Below are positions 18,166 through 26,634 of a stretch of DNA of 64,000 nucleotides, piece by piece. Below the pieces are notes generated by a model. The model searched no databases. It saw only the letters and a program-made list of their open reading frames with translations, and was not told the origin of the DNA. The stretch's first letter is position 1. Every line of letters starts with the position of its first letter. The translations under genes were made by a program, and so were the position numbers. Location of the stretch: the NCBI GenBank assembly GCA_022842065.1, contig JALHQH010000015.1:124001-188000 (forward strand). The letters run 5' to 3'. Source of the stretch: Caldilineaceae bacterium. Lineage in GTDB: Bacteria > Chloroflexota > Anaerolineae > Caldilineales > Caldilineaceae.

Positions 18166-18902
18166 ACCATATCCTCCTCGGTCGCGGCCAGAATTTCCGC
18201 CAGGTGTACCGTCTTCACGCCGGCGCGCTGACGATGTAAGGCCCCACCAATCTGCATCAGACAGGAATTGTCGGCGGCCGCGCACACTTCGGCACGGGTG
18301 TCGAGCACATGGCGTACCTTATCACCCAGCATTGCCATCGAGATATCGGGATTTTTGATCGAGAAGGTACCGCCAAAGCCACAACATTCCTCGGCCCCAG
18401 GGAGTTCGATCAAGTCAATACTGCGCACCTTGCGCAACAGGCGCAACGGCGCATCGCCAACGCGGATCATGCGCAGCGAATGGCAGGTGGGATGATAGGT
18501 GACCCGATGGGGATAGTAGGCCCCGACATCGTCAATGCCTAACTTGTGGACAAGGAACTCAGAAAGTTCATAGACACGAGGGAGCAGGCTTTCAACCTTT
18601 TGGGTAAACGTGGCGTCTTCGGCAATTTCGGCCAGGCGCGGGTAGAATTCGCGCACCATGCCCACGCACGAGGCCGATGGCGAAAGTACCACCTCGGCAT
18701 CACCAAAGACCTCGACAAAGTGGCGAGCCAGCGGTAGCGCATCTTGTTGATAGCCGGTGTTAAAATGCATCTGGCCACAGCAAGTCTGCGCCAGCGGAAA
18801 CTCAACGGTGTGGCCGAGCCGTTCCAACAATTTGACGACGGCCTGGCCTGTGCCAGGAAAGAGAGTGTCGTTGAAGCAGGTAATAAAAAGAGAAACACGC
18901 AT
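18162..18902 (-). CDS. lutA: L-lactate utilisation protein A (CCG-domain Fe-S subunit)
   Basis: A 246-aa protein from ATG 18902 (family start MRVSLFITCFNDTLFPG). An in-frame ATG 15 codons upstream is possible but adds non-family residues. It has the two cysteine-rich CCG domains: CFND...TCCGQMHFN and SCVG...EECCGFGGTFS, typical of LutA and GlpC-like subunits. It likely carries a 4Fe-4S centre linking lactate oxidation to quinone. It is first in lutABC-rhaEW. Confidence 0.92.
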   Translation of the reverse strand: MRVSLFITCFNDTLFPGTGQAVVKLLERLGHTVEFPLAQTCCGQMHFNTGYQQDALPLARHFVEVFGDAEVVLSPSASCVGMVREFYPRLAEIAEDATFTQKVESLLPRVYELSEFLVHKLGIDDVGAYYPHRVTYHPTCHSLRMIRVGDAPLRLLRKVRSIDLIELPGAEECCGFGGTFSIKNPDISMAMLGDKVRHVLDTRAEVCAAADNSCLMQIGGALHRQRAGVKTVHLAEILAATEEDMV

Positions 18903-18941
18903 ATAGACTCTGGTTTGCTCCTCTGTTGGTGCCAAACTCAT

Positions 18942-18978
18942 TAACAATTGTCAATTGACAATTATCAATTGACAATTG
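18942..18978. repeat. CAATTGA heptamer palindromic repeat, copy 1
   Basis: This 37-bp AT-rich element is identical at 36 of 37 positions to 31371-31407. It consists of CAATTG-type units repeating every 7 bp. It lies just upstream of lutA. Confidence 0.85.
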
Positions 18979-19021
18979 CTGATTTAATACTTTATTTAAT
19001 GGTGAAATCACTGTTGCGCGA

Positions 19022-19050
19022 TGGCCGATTTTGGATCTATCTGTTATAAT
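19022..19050 (+). promoter_or_regulatory. Candidate promoter of the polysaccharide deacetylase gene
   Basis: A perfect TATAAT at 19045-19050 lies 17 nt after a weak -35 (TGGCCG, 19022-19027). It faces the gene at 19198 and implies a leader of about 140 nt. Confidence 0.4.
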
Positions 19051-19197
19051 ACCCTTAACATCAACCCATGCCAAACTACACGATAAAGATCTGCTCTAGA
19101 TAGCACGATCAGCTTACCTGCCAAAACAACAGCGCCAGATTAGAGCCGGTGACTGCTGGCGGGCAGACTTTATTATGCCGCATAACGGAGATCGCCG

Positions 19198-20238
19198 GTG
19201 ACCCTCAAACATTGGATCATACTCTGCTACTGCTTCGTTTGTGTATCGTTGGCCGGCTATCTTTTCTATTTGCGGGCGGATGTTCAGGCCCGCCGATCTG
19301 TGTCAACCGTGCCTTCCTTGTCTCGATTAGTCAACTCACTGCCGTCCACCCTAACCGTGGCCCAACCTACGGTTGTCGCACCGCTGGCGATGCCCAATAT
19401 GGCACCGGCTACCACCGCCGGGACGCATGAATCTTACTGCCTTTGGCCTGGGGATACCCTTTCGGTGATCGCCGAACACGCCGGGGTGACGGTTGATGCG
19501 ATTATGGCCGTCAACCCCAACTACACTGGTTATGCGGGGAGCACACTGCAACTGCCACCGGGGAGTATCCCGCCCGCGCAGTGGTCAATGCCCTTACCGT
19601 CGGTGGCGTCGATCACGGATCTGCCCTTTGGGGTTTCGGGTTATTACATCAGCCATGACAATCGCACTAAACGGGTGGCGCTCTCTTTTGATATTGGTTT
19701 TGTGCCGGAAAATCAGGGGCTGATCGAAGGGCTGGCTGCCCAGGGGATCCGCGCCACCTTCTTTGTATTGGGCGACCCAGTTTCGCGCCATCCGGAGATC
19801 ATCCACCAGGTGCTGGATCACGGGCACGAGTTGGGCAATCACTCCTTCACCCATGCCAACTTACTCAACCGCAGTGTTGATGATATCGGGGCCGAGTTGC
19901 GGATGACGGAGAAGGTCGTAGGTGAAGCGCGGCCCGGTGCCACCACCAAACCGCTTTTCCGCGCGCCCTTTGGCGCGATCAATGTTTTTATCAACCGGGT
20001 AGCGGCGGCGGAAGGCTATCATGTGATCGGGTGGACGATTGATAGCAGCGACTGGACCGAAAATGTCACCGCTGATAAGATTTACAATCGGGTGGTGAAC
20101 AACATCTGCCCCGGTGCGATCATTGCCCTGCACGATGTCAACCCGGCCAGCGCCGTTGCCTTGCCGCGCATCATCGCCTATTTGCGCGAAAATGGCTACG
20201 CCTTCGCCACCGTCTCCGAATTGCTTTTCCCGCCGTGA
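19198..20238 (+). CDS. Membrane-anchored LysM-polysaccharide deacetylase (NodB fold)
   Basis: A 346-aa protein starting at GTG 19198 with an N-terminal membrane anchor (residues 6-25), a LysM domain (about 80-121: WPGDTLSVIAEHAGV, NPNYTGY) and a NodB-type carbohydrate esterase domain (about 158-345). The zinc His pair HSFTH is intact (215-219), as are RAPFG and the late LHDVNPA. Motif 1 is SFDIG, not TFDDG, so one Asp metal ligand is Ile; related families with FDAG also exist. It likely removes acetyl groups from cell-wall polysaccharide outside the membrane. Confidence 0.85.
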   Translation: MTLKHWIILCYCFVCVSLAGYLFYLRADVQARRSVSTVPSLSRLVNSLPSTLTVAQPTVVAPLAMPNMAPATTAGTHESYCLWPGDTLSVIAEHAGVTVDAIMAVNPNYTGYAGSTLQLPPGSIPPAQWSMPLPSVASITDLPFGVSGYYISHDNRTKRVALSFDIGFVPENQGLIEGLAAQGIRATFFVLGDPVSRHPEIIHQVLDHGHELGNHSFTHANLLNRSVDDIGAELRMTEKVVGEARPGATTKPLFRAPFGAINVFINRVAAAEGYHVIGWTIDSSDWTENVTADKIYNRVVNNICPGAIIALHDVNPASAVALPRIIAYLRENGYAFATVSELLFPP

Positions 20239-20276
20239 AGGTTTATATAGCAATCACTGGTCTGACCCATCTTCAT

Positions 20277-20341
20277 TGTCCCGTAGGGACACTTGACCTT
20301 AGATGCGATTTTCCCCTAAGGTCAAGTGTCCCTACGGGACA
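20277..20341. terminator. Perfect 26-bp hairpin between convergent genes
   Basis: 20277-20302 and 20316-20341 are exact reverse complements (GTCCCGTAGGGAC...). The right arm overlaps the last codons of the minus-strand gene ending at 20332. It is suited to terminate in both directions, although T-tracts are short. Confidence 0.65.
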
Positions 20342-21702
20342 GGTTGTTCCGCGTGCTGCGCTGATTCGGCCTGGGCGAGGGCGTGCTCTAGTTGATCAGC
20401 CGATGTGAAGCTGCGGACGGTTTCGAGGAAATGGAGGAGATCGGGTGATAGGGCGCGCAGTCGTTCAAGCTTGGGGCCGAGGGGGCTGGTGCTGGCGGCG
20501 CTGGTGCCATAGCTGCCATGAAAGGCAAAATAAGCCTGGTTGAGGACGCGCAGGGGATAGCCATTTTCCACGAAGAAAAGCCGCCGTTCTTCCATATAAC
20601 GCTCGGCCTCCATTACTTCCCCCGCCGCGAGTAACTCATCCACGCGTAGGCGCGTCGCGCGCATCTCGGTGGCAAAATCAAATGCCGGCAGTTCGTTAGG
20701 TAAGAGCGGCGGTTGGCCGGCCGGTGTATTGTCTGCGTCTGGGGGCGGGAGCAACTGCGCGCGATAAAATGTTTGCATGGCGCGCGTCCCTACTTCATCG
20801 CCCACAATGTCAGCGACCGTTTCATTCATCGTCGTCAGATCGGGGCTGGTCATGTAGTTGAGGCCGAGCGGGAAGAGGGTGAGATAATTGTGCGTCCACT
20901 CGTGGGCGACTGTGGTTAGAATCCAGCCGAGACTGGCCTGGTCAACGACCATCGTGGGGAAGGCCCCTAGCCCGCCAATGTTGGTCACATAGGCGCTAAC
21001 ATCGTAACGCGCCCGATAGGTCGCTTCACTCTGTTCAATCTCTGCTAATGACATCTCGGCGTCAAGCATCTGGCTGTAAACTGTGGTGATCCGGTCGCGT
21101 GGACTGACCACCAATTTACGCGGCGGTTCGACAAAGGTGAATTGGACGGGGGGAAAGGCCTGGTCAAAGAGGGCAAGGTCCACTTGTTGCAACTCATACG
21201 CAATCTGCCCTTCGATGATTTGCTCCACCAACGGTCGTTGGGTCAGCTGTTCGCTGCGCAGGGCGTCCAACTCGGCCTGCAGGGCAATCGTTGTGGTGTC
21301 ACCAATGCTACCCGTTTCACTAAAACGGTGGTTGATCTCATTTTGTAACCGGCGCATTTCGCCGGCCCGGTCGAGATATGCGTTTACCTGCGCGACGGCC
21401 TTAGCGTGGGCCAACCCAGCCGCGGGTTGGTCAAGCAAGGCACGTACCTTCTGGCCGATGGCCTCTATTTCCCACGCTAACAGATCGAATTGCCAGGGGG
21501 CCACAATCATTGCCATCCCGCGCTGACGGGTTTCGGTGGCGGTAATCGTGCTGCCGCCACTGCAAAAGCCGAGCAACAGCAAGGTCACCACGACGAAGAG
21601 ACCGGTACGCAAGCGCAAATGTACACGGCTCCGCTGCCGGCTACGCGGCAACAATGGCTGTTTTATGATCATCGATTCGACAGGGCTTTGGTCAACAGAC
21701 AT
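20332..21702 (-). CDS. Membrane-anchored HExxH zinc-metallopeptidase-like protein, unknown family
   Basis: 456 aa. Residues 33-48 form an N-terminal membrane segment. A helical region (about 65-230, rich in Glu, Leu, Gln) follows. HEWTH at 267-271 with E294 in NETVAD fits a gluzincin zinc site (HExxH plus a downstream Glu). The C-terminal part is helical. I do not recognise a named family. An extracytoplasmic protease role is inferred from the motif alone. It is convergent with the deacetylase and divergent from the adenosine deaminase gene. Confidence 0.7.
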   Translation of the reverse strand: MSVDQSPVESMIIKQPLLPRSRQRSRVHLRLRTGLFVVVTLLLLGFCSGGSTITATETRQRGMAMIVAPWQFDLLAWEIEAIGQKVRALLDQPAAGLAHAKAVAQVNAYLDRAGEMRRLQNEINHRFSETGSIGDTTTIALQAELDALRSEQLTQRPLVEQIIEGQIAYELQQVDLALFDQAFPPVQFTFVEPPRKLVVSPRDRITTVYSQMLDAEMSLAEIEQSEATYRARYDVSAYVTNIGGLGAFPTMVVDQASLGWILTTVAHEWTHNYLTLFPLGLNYMTSPDLTTMNETVADIVGDEVGTRAMQTFYRAQLLPPPDADNTPAGQPPLLPNELPAFDFATEMRATRLRVDELLAAGEVMEAERYMEERRLFFVENGYPLRVLNQAYFAFHGSYGTSAASTSPLGPKLERLRALSPDLLHFLETVRSFTSADQLEHALAQAESAQHAEQPVP

Positions 21703-21880
21703 GATTGGGCTAGAATTAAACTTTAGATTTGGTTAGGCGCAAGTAAGATGAACAAAAATCACACGTCCAAAGTATGCTGTCCCCGCTGTTGTGTGACTGG
21801 AAGTGCGCTTACGATTGCGGCCATTTCTCAGCATTTACTCATTGCAATCATAACAGAAAGTTAGCAAAAGGTAGCCATCT

Positions 21881-22960
21881 ATGACGCTGTCCCATGCCCT
21901 TGACGAGACCACCCGCACCTTGATCGGGCAGATGCCCAAGGCTGAATTGCATGTCCACCTGGAGGGCGCGATCCAGCCAGAGACGTTGCTCGAACTGGCC
22001 CGCCGTCACGGCCACGAGGATCGGCTGCCGACGACTGAGATCGAAGGCTTACGCCGCTGGTTTACCTTTACCGACTTTCCCCACTTTATCCAGATCTACT
22101 GGACGATCTCTAATCTCCTCCGCACGCCGGAAGATTTTGCCCTGATCGTCCATGCCTGTGGCGCGGATATGGCGGCGCAGAATATTCGCTATCGTGAGCT
22201 GACCTTTACACCCTATACCCATACCGACCTTCAACAAAAAGGGCTGACGATTGACGATCTCTTTGCTGGGCTCGAAGCAGGGCGGACCCAAGCCAAGGCC
22301 GATTTTGGCGTCGAAATGCGCTGGATCTTTGATATTCCCCGCAACACCAGCTTCAAGGGGGTAAACAATGCGTACAATCCGACCATTGCAGAAAAGACGC
22401 TTGCCTATGCGCTAGCCGGCCAGGACAAAGGGGTGATCGGTTTTGGGTTGGGCGGCTATGAAGTCGGCGCACCGCCAGAACCCTTTGCCCATGTCTTTAC
22501 CGAAGCCAAAGCTGCCGGGCTGCTCTCTGTCCCCCATGCGGGCGAGACGATGGGGGCTGATAGTGTTTGGGGAGCCGTGCGCGATCTAAATGCTGACCGC
22601 ATTGGCCACGGCGTGCGCGCCATTGAAGATCCCGCCCTGCTTGCGCTGCTCAAAGATCGGCAGACGGTGCTGGAGATCAACCCGACGAGTAACATCTGTC
22701 TGCATGTCTATCGCCGCCTGGCCGAACATCCCTTTCCCCACCTGGATCGCATGGGGTTGCTTGTTACCGTCAACAGCGATGATCCGCCGCTCTTCAATAC
22801 TTCGCTCTGTCAGGAATACGAAGTGCTGGCCGGTGAATTTGGTTATGGACCGCAGGATCTGGCGCGCATTGCCCGCAATGCCTTCGCTGCCAGTGGAGCC
22901 GAAGCACCAGTTAAACAAGCGTTGCTGGCTGAATTTGATGCCTGGGTGGCGGGGCAATGA
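21881..22960 (+). CDS. add: Adenosine deaminase
   Basis: A 359-aa amidohydrolase that hydrolyses adenosine (or adenine; the families are close) to inosine and ammonia. The zinc motif HVHLEGA is at the N-terminus. The SVPHAGE catalytic motif, IGHGVRA, NPTSNICL and VNSDDPPLF segments are intact. Length is normal. ATG 21881 follows AAAGGTAG. It stands alone and divergent from the HExxH gene. It belongs to purine salvage in the cytoplasm. Confidence 0.9.
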   Translation: MTLSHALDETTRTLIGQMPKAELHVHLEGAIQPETLLELARRHGHEDRLPTTEIEGLRRWFTFTDFPHFIQIYWTISNLLRTPEDFALIVHACGADMAAQNIRYRELTFTPYTHTDLQQKGLTIDDLFAGLEAGRTQAKADFGVEMRWIFDIPRNTSFKGVNNAYNPTIAEKTLAYALAGQDKGVIGFGLGGYEVGAPPEPFAHVFTEAKAAGLLSVPHAGETMGADSVWGAVRDLNADRIGHGVRAIEDPALLALLKDRQTVLEINPTSNICLHVYRRLAEHPFPHLDRMGLLVTVNSDDPPLFNTSLCQEYEVLAGEFGYGPQDLARIARNAFAASGAEAPVKQALLAEFDAWVAGQ

Positions 22961-22978
22961 TAACGGGTGCGAAAAGCC

Positions 22979-22998
22979 CCGCAGGTTGAAACCTGCGG
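22979..22998. terminator. Hairpin between add and rluD (CCGCAGGTT/AACCTGCGG)
   Basis: A 9-bp perfect stem with 2-nt loop. The motif is a common dispersed repeat in bacteria. It lies between convergent genes; a second small hairpin (CGTCACTCCGTGACG) follows. No long T-tract. Confidence 0.5.
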
Positions 22999-23053
22999 CT
23001 ACCATCAGCCGTCACTCCGTGACGAACCGGGATTGCCAAATTCCCACGGCCTC

Positions 23054-24052
23054 TCAAGCACCGGTCGGCTCTGTGCCCAGCAAGGTCAAAATCGCTTGCA
23101 GATCCGCCGGCAGCGGGGCGACAAATTCGCGTTCGTCGCCGCTCGGCAAGCGCAACCGTAGTTTGTGGGCGTGCAGAAATTGGCGGTCGATGGGCAAGCG
23201 CTGCCGTTGATAGCCATAAAGGGTGTCGCCAACCACGGGATGTTTGCGCCAGGCAAAGTGGACCCGAATTTGGTGGGTGCGCCCGGTGTGCAGGATGACC
23301 TGGACGTAAGAAAAGCTGGCGATGTTGTTCCCGCTCCCAAAGCTATAAATCTGTTGCACATGGTAGTCGGTAATCGCTTCGCGCCCGGCACTCAGTCCGC
23401 TCTGGGGGGCCGCCGGCAGCACTGCTTGCCGTTTGCGTTCAACCGGGTGGCGGCCAATTGGGGCAATAATGCGCCCTTTGGGTGGCTCAACCCGCCCGTC
23501 GAGCAGGGTCAGATACTCTTTATACACGGTGCGCGCTTTGAACTGGGCTTGGAGCGCGCGGTGGGCACGGTCATGTTTCGCGACGACCAGCAGCCCCGAA
23601 GTCTCTTTGTCGATGCGATGGACGATGCCGGGTCGGCGTTCGCCGCCAACCCCTTCCAGGGTGGGGCAATGGTGCAGAATGGCATTCACCAGGGTGCCGT
23701 CATCGTGGCCAGGGGCTGGATGGACAACCATGCCTGTGGCCTTATCAATGACCAGCAGATCGCCATCTTCATAGACAATCGACAGGGGCAGCGGCTCGGC
23801 TGTCAAGCCTGGTACCGCCACCACCGCGGGCAGTTGAATCACAATCTGCTGCTGATCGGCGACGACTTGACTCGCTTTGGCCACCACACCATCGACCTGC
23901 ACCTCACCTTGTTTGATCCAGCGTTGGATCTCGCTGCGGCTGCGTTCGGGTAAGGTGCTGGCTAACCAACGGTCAAGCCGCTGGCCAACATCTGCCGCGG
24001 TCGTGGTCAGGCGCAGCGTTTGCGGGGAAGCCGATGGCATCGTTTCCAACAT
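23054..24052 (-). CDS. rluD: RluA/RluD-family 23S rRNA pseudouridine synthase
   Basis: A 332-aa enzyme that isomerises uridine in rRNA. An S4 RNA-binding domain (about residues 18-80) precedes the catalytic domain with HRIDKETSG, the motif containing the catalytic Asp. ATG 24052 is the first start after the lspA stop at 24066; ATG 24040 is also possible. lspA-rluD in this order is a classic bacterial pair, probably co-transcribed. Length fits RluD. Confidence 0.9.
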   Translation of the reverse strand: MLETMPSASPQTLRLTTTAADVGQRLDRWLASTLPERSRSEIQRWIKQGEVQVDGVVAKASQVVADQQQIVIQLPAVVAVPGLTAEPLPLSIVYEDGDLLVIDKATGMVVHPAPGHDDGTLVNAILHHCPTLEGVGGERRPGIVHRIDKETSGLLVVAKHDRAHRALQAQFKARTVYKEYLTLLDGRVEPPKGRIIAPIGRHPVERKRQAVLPAAPQSGLSAGREAITDYHVQQIYSFGSGNNIASFSYVQVILHTGRTHQIRVHFAWRKHPVVGDTLYGYQRQRLPIDRQFLHAHKLRLRLPSGDEREFVAPLPADLQAILTLLGTEPTGA

Positions 24053-24065
24053 AATGGATCGCAAT

Positions 24066-24602
24066 TTATGATTGGCCGGCTTGTTCTTCGGGTTGTTGCT
24101 GGCGCTGTTTCCGAATGTCATCCAGGATAATATAAATGCCTAACCCGATCACACCGGTGACAATGCTGCTGTCGGCAATATTGTAATTGGGCCAATAATA
24201 GACATCGGGAATCCCCATTTTGATAAAGTCGGTCACATAGCCTTGGTGCAGGCGGTCGATCAGATTGCCCAATGCACCCCCCAATTGTAACCCGAGCAAG
24301 ATGCGCACAAAGGTTTGATCAATTGGTAGATAGCGCACATAGACCAAAATGGCAATCGCGACAACGACGGCAATGACGACAAAGAGCATGCTTTGATTCT
24401 GCAAAATGCCAAAGGCGGCCCCATAATTAAAGACATGTTCATAAACAAAGTATTCGCCGAGCGCGGGAAACGGGATCATCGATGTGTACTCGGGAATCGT
24501 GGCGCGTACCCAGGCTTTCGTCCACTGATCCAGGCCAATGATCACCGCTGCAATCAACATGACAATCCAGGCTCGGCTAAACCAATCGCTAATCTTCTGC
24601 AT
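24066..24602 (-). CDS. lspA: Lipoprotein signal peptidase (signal peptidase II)
   Basis: A 178-aa membrane aspartic protease that cleaves prolipoproteins. Four hydrophobic segments are visible. The family motifs GNLIDRLHQGYVTDF and NIADSSI hold the two catalytic Asp residues. GLDQWTK near the N-terminus and FNYGAAFG in the second motif are also family signatures. Start ATG 24602 follows AGGGAG closely. Confidence 0.93.
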   Translation of the reverse strand: MQKISDWFSRAWIVMLIAAVIIGLDQWTKAWVRATIPEYTSMIPFPALGEYFVYEHVFNYGAAFGILQNQSMLFVVIAVVVAIAILVYVRYLPIDQTFVRILLGLQLGGALGNLIDRLHQGYVTDFIKMGIPDVYYWPNYNIADSSIVTGVIGLGIYIILDDIRKQRQQQPEEQAGQS

Positions 24603-24674
24603 ATTCTCCCTCTATTAATTTTATAGCAGACCACAAAAAATTGTACGCCGTCAATCTATCCTCAGTCGATCACA

Positions 24675-24732
24675 GTGTAGTTTGCATCCTCAGATGCAGA
24701 TACTTGTTCGCATCTGAGGATGCAAACTACAC
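24675..24732. repeat. Perfect inverted repeat, 23-bp arms
   Basis: 24675-24697 pairs exactly with 24710-24732 across a 12-nt loop. It lies in the 479-bp gap between lspA and the nitrilase-like gene. No T-tract. Confidence 0.9.
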
Positions 24733-24982
24733 GTTGCGGTCTACTGATACTTGGCGCTGCTCACACAAATGTAGTCGATTGAACTGTTTTTCTGCACTAT
24801 ATGCAGGCACTGCGCCATTGTAACCGAAAAGCGTATAACCGTCTATCTGTCTATGCTTTGTATCGAAAGTATACAATTGACGCACGCGTACATGGTGAAT
24901 TCGCCAATTTATGCTATACTAAGGTGATATGCTATCATTCAAACTTTGCGCCGTTTGGAAGTTTTAATGCTATTTCATTCAC

Positions 24983-25042
24983 CGATTTTCTCCTTTGCCT
25001 ACGGCCATCATACCTGATGGCTGTAGGCAAAGGAGAAAATCG
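24983..25042. repeat. Inverted repeat, 28-bp arms with one mismatch
   Basis: 24983-25010 pairs with 25015-25042 across a 4-nt loop. It lies 40 bp before the nitrilase-like gene start, so it would be in its leader. Both arms contain CGATTTTCTCC / GGAGAAAATCG. Confidence 0.9.
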
Positions 25043-25081
25043 TCATTCAGCCTAACTGTAAGCCAAGTAGAGGAGTATGCT

Positions 25082-25897
25082 ATGCCGCGTGAGATTACCG
25101 TTGCGCTCGTCCAGATGGCGCCTGCCCTGGCCAACCCCGAAGCCAATCTGCGCAAGATGGGTGATTTTGTCGAGCGCATCTGTGGCGAGCAGAATACCGA
25201 CCTGATCATCTTTCCTGAGCTGAGTTATACCGGCGCTGAGTTGGGGCTGCGGGCCACCGACCTGGCCGAACGGGTGCCGGGCCATGCCACCAACTATCTG
25301 GCCAAACGCGCCAACGATTTTAACACCCACATTGTGTTTGGGTTGGTGATTAAAGAGAAGGTTGAAAGCATTCTCTACAATGGCATTGTCTGTCTGGGTC
25401 CGGAAGGGGACGTTGCTGGTGACTATCGCAAAGTCCATCTGTTGGGTGAAGAGCGACAGGTCTACCGCAATGGGTTTCGTTTTATCACAGTGGAAGCTGA
25501 ATGGGGGCGTTTTGGCCTTTCCATTGGCCATGATCTGGCTTTTCCAGAGACGGCGCGGAGCCTGACCTTGGAAGGAACCGAGTTGATGGTCGTCAGCGCG
25601 AACTGGGAAGAGCAATATGCCGAATCCTGGCGTGCCCATATTATCAGCCGTGCTTGTGAAAATGCCATCTTTGTCGCCGCGACGAATCGCGTGGGCGAAG
25701 AGCCAACCAGTCGCTATCACGGTGATAGCATGTTGTCTGGTCCTTCTGGTGAGGTGTATACGGTTTTGGATGAGCCAATCGAAGGCTATGCCGTTGCTAC
25801 CATTGATCTCGACCTGGTGCGCAATGTGCGGGAAGAGCGGCAACTGATTCAATACCGCGAACCGCTGGCCTACCGGGCTATTGTGAAAAAATACTAG
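25082..25897 (+). CDS. Nitrilase-superfamily (CN-hydrolase) protein lacking the catalytic cysteine
   Basis: A 271-aa carbon-nitrogen hydrolase fold protein. Catalytic Glu is present (E46 in FPELSYTG) and Lys is present (K117 in YRKVHL). The nucleophile position, normally Cys in ICYDLRFPE, reads IGHDLAFPE with G149 (codon GGC 25526-25528). A single T-to-G change from TGC would give this. Hydrolysis by the normal mechanism is not expected, so it may be a regulatory or binding homologue or an inactivated gene; the frame is otherwise intact. AGAGGAG precedes ATG 25082. The DUF402 gene follows by 6 bp. Confidence 0.8.
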   Translation: MPREITVALVQMAPALANPEANLRKMGDFVERICGEQNTDLIIFPELSYTGAELGLRATDLAERVPGHATNYLAKRANDFNTHIVFGLVIKEKVESILYNGIVCLGPEGDVAGDYRKVHLLGEERQVYRNGFRFITVEAEWGRFGLSIGHDLAFPETARSLTLEGTELMVVSANWEEQYAESWRAHIISRACENAIFVAATNRVGEEPTSRYHGDSMLSGPSGEVYTVLDEPIEGYAVATIDLDLVRNVREERQLIQYREPLAYRAIVKKY

Positions 25898-25903
25898 CCA
25901 TTG

Positions 25904-26407
25904 ATGTATCCACTGGGCAACATCTTAAACGGTGAATGGCAGCGTGCCGTTGAGTTAACGGACTACCGCACCGAAACATTAACCAATGTGATTGTTGAAC
26001 GCGCCACCTGGTCACCCGCGACCGAAGAACGTACCCTCGGTGACACGGTGATCGCACGTCCCGGCTATGTCTGGTTGCGCTTCTGGCTGCTTGATAATGA
26101 GACGCTGGTTGAAAAATATTACGACGCACAGGGGCAGACGATTGGCTACTATATTCCCGTTGCCATGCCCATCAAACGGCGGAGTGATAGCATCCAGGCC
26201 TTCTCCCTGTTGCTGGCAATCTGGCTGCAACCCGATGATCACATCACCGTGTTGCACGAAGAGCAATTTGAGTTGGCCGTGACCAACGGCGAGATCACTC
26301 CAGTCGAGGCGGAACACGCGGAGTATCAGATTCGGGAATTGATTACAACGATGGTGCGCAAAAACTTCCCGCCCGCGTTGGTGCGTAATTTTGAAATAAC
26401 GCAGTGA
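25904..26407 (+). CDS. DUF402-family protein (possible nucleotide phosphatase)
   Basis: 167 aa from ATG 25904. The sequence fits the DUF402 fold (WLRFWLLDN, VEKYYDAQGQTIGYYIP, LQPDDHITVLHEEQF). Members include nucleoside tri/diphosphatases, but others are fused or unassigned, so function is tentative. It follows the nitrilase-like gene by six nt, suggesting co-expression. Confidence 0.65.
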   Translation: MYPLGNILNGEWQRAVELTDYRTETLTNVIVERATWSPATEERTLGDTVIARPGYVWLRFWLLDNETLVEKYYDAQGQTIGYYIPVAMPIKRRSDSIQAFSLLLAIWLQPDDHITVLHEEQFELAVTNGEITPVEAEHAEYQIRELITTMVRKNFPPALVRNFEITQ

Positions 26408-26596
26408 AACGTGATGCGTGAAACGTAATGCTACGACTATTCACGTTTCACGTTTCACGTTTCACGTTTCACGTATCACGTATCACGTATCACGTATCAC
26501 GTATCACGTATCACGTATCACGTATCACGTATCACGTATCACGTATCACGTTTCACGCATCACGTTTCACGCATCACGTATCACGTTTCACGCATT
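26404..26596. repeat. Large CACGTWT heptamer array upstream of hisH
   Basis: About 20 tandem 7-bp units (CACGTTT, then CACGTAT, then CACGCAT/CACGTTT) occupy 26445-26596, preceded by two inverted units. Because 7 is prime to 3, any frame gives a 21-bp (7-aa) repeat HVSRITY, so the ORFs seen here are artefacts. Confidence 0.9.
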
Positions 26597-26634
26597 TTGA
26601 GTTTCTCTGAAATACCTTACTGACAGGGGCAACC

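Noticed and set aside
26404..26596. Possible CRISPR array
   Set aside because: The repeats are 7 bp and contiguous with no unique 30-bp spacers and no cas genes in the window.
26418..26610. Two overlapping 60-aa ORFs rich in HVSRIT
   Set aside because: They translate the CACGTWT heptamer array; any frame of a 7-bp repeat gives a 7-aa repeat, so no protein is supported.
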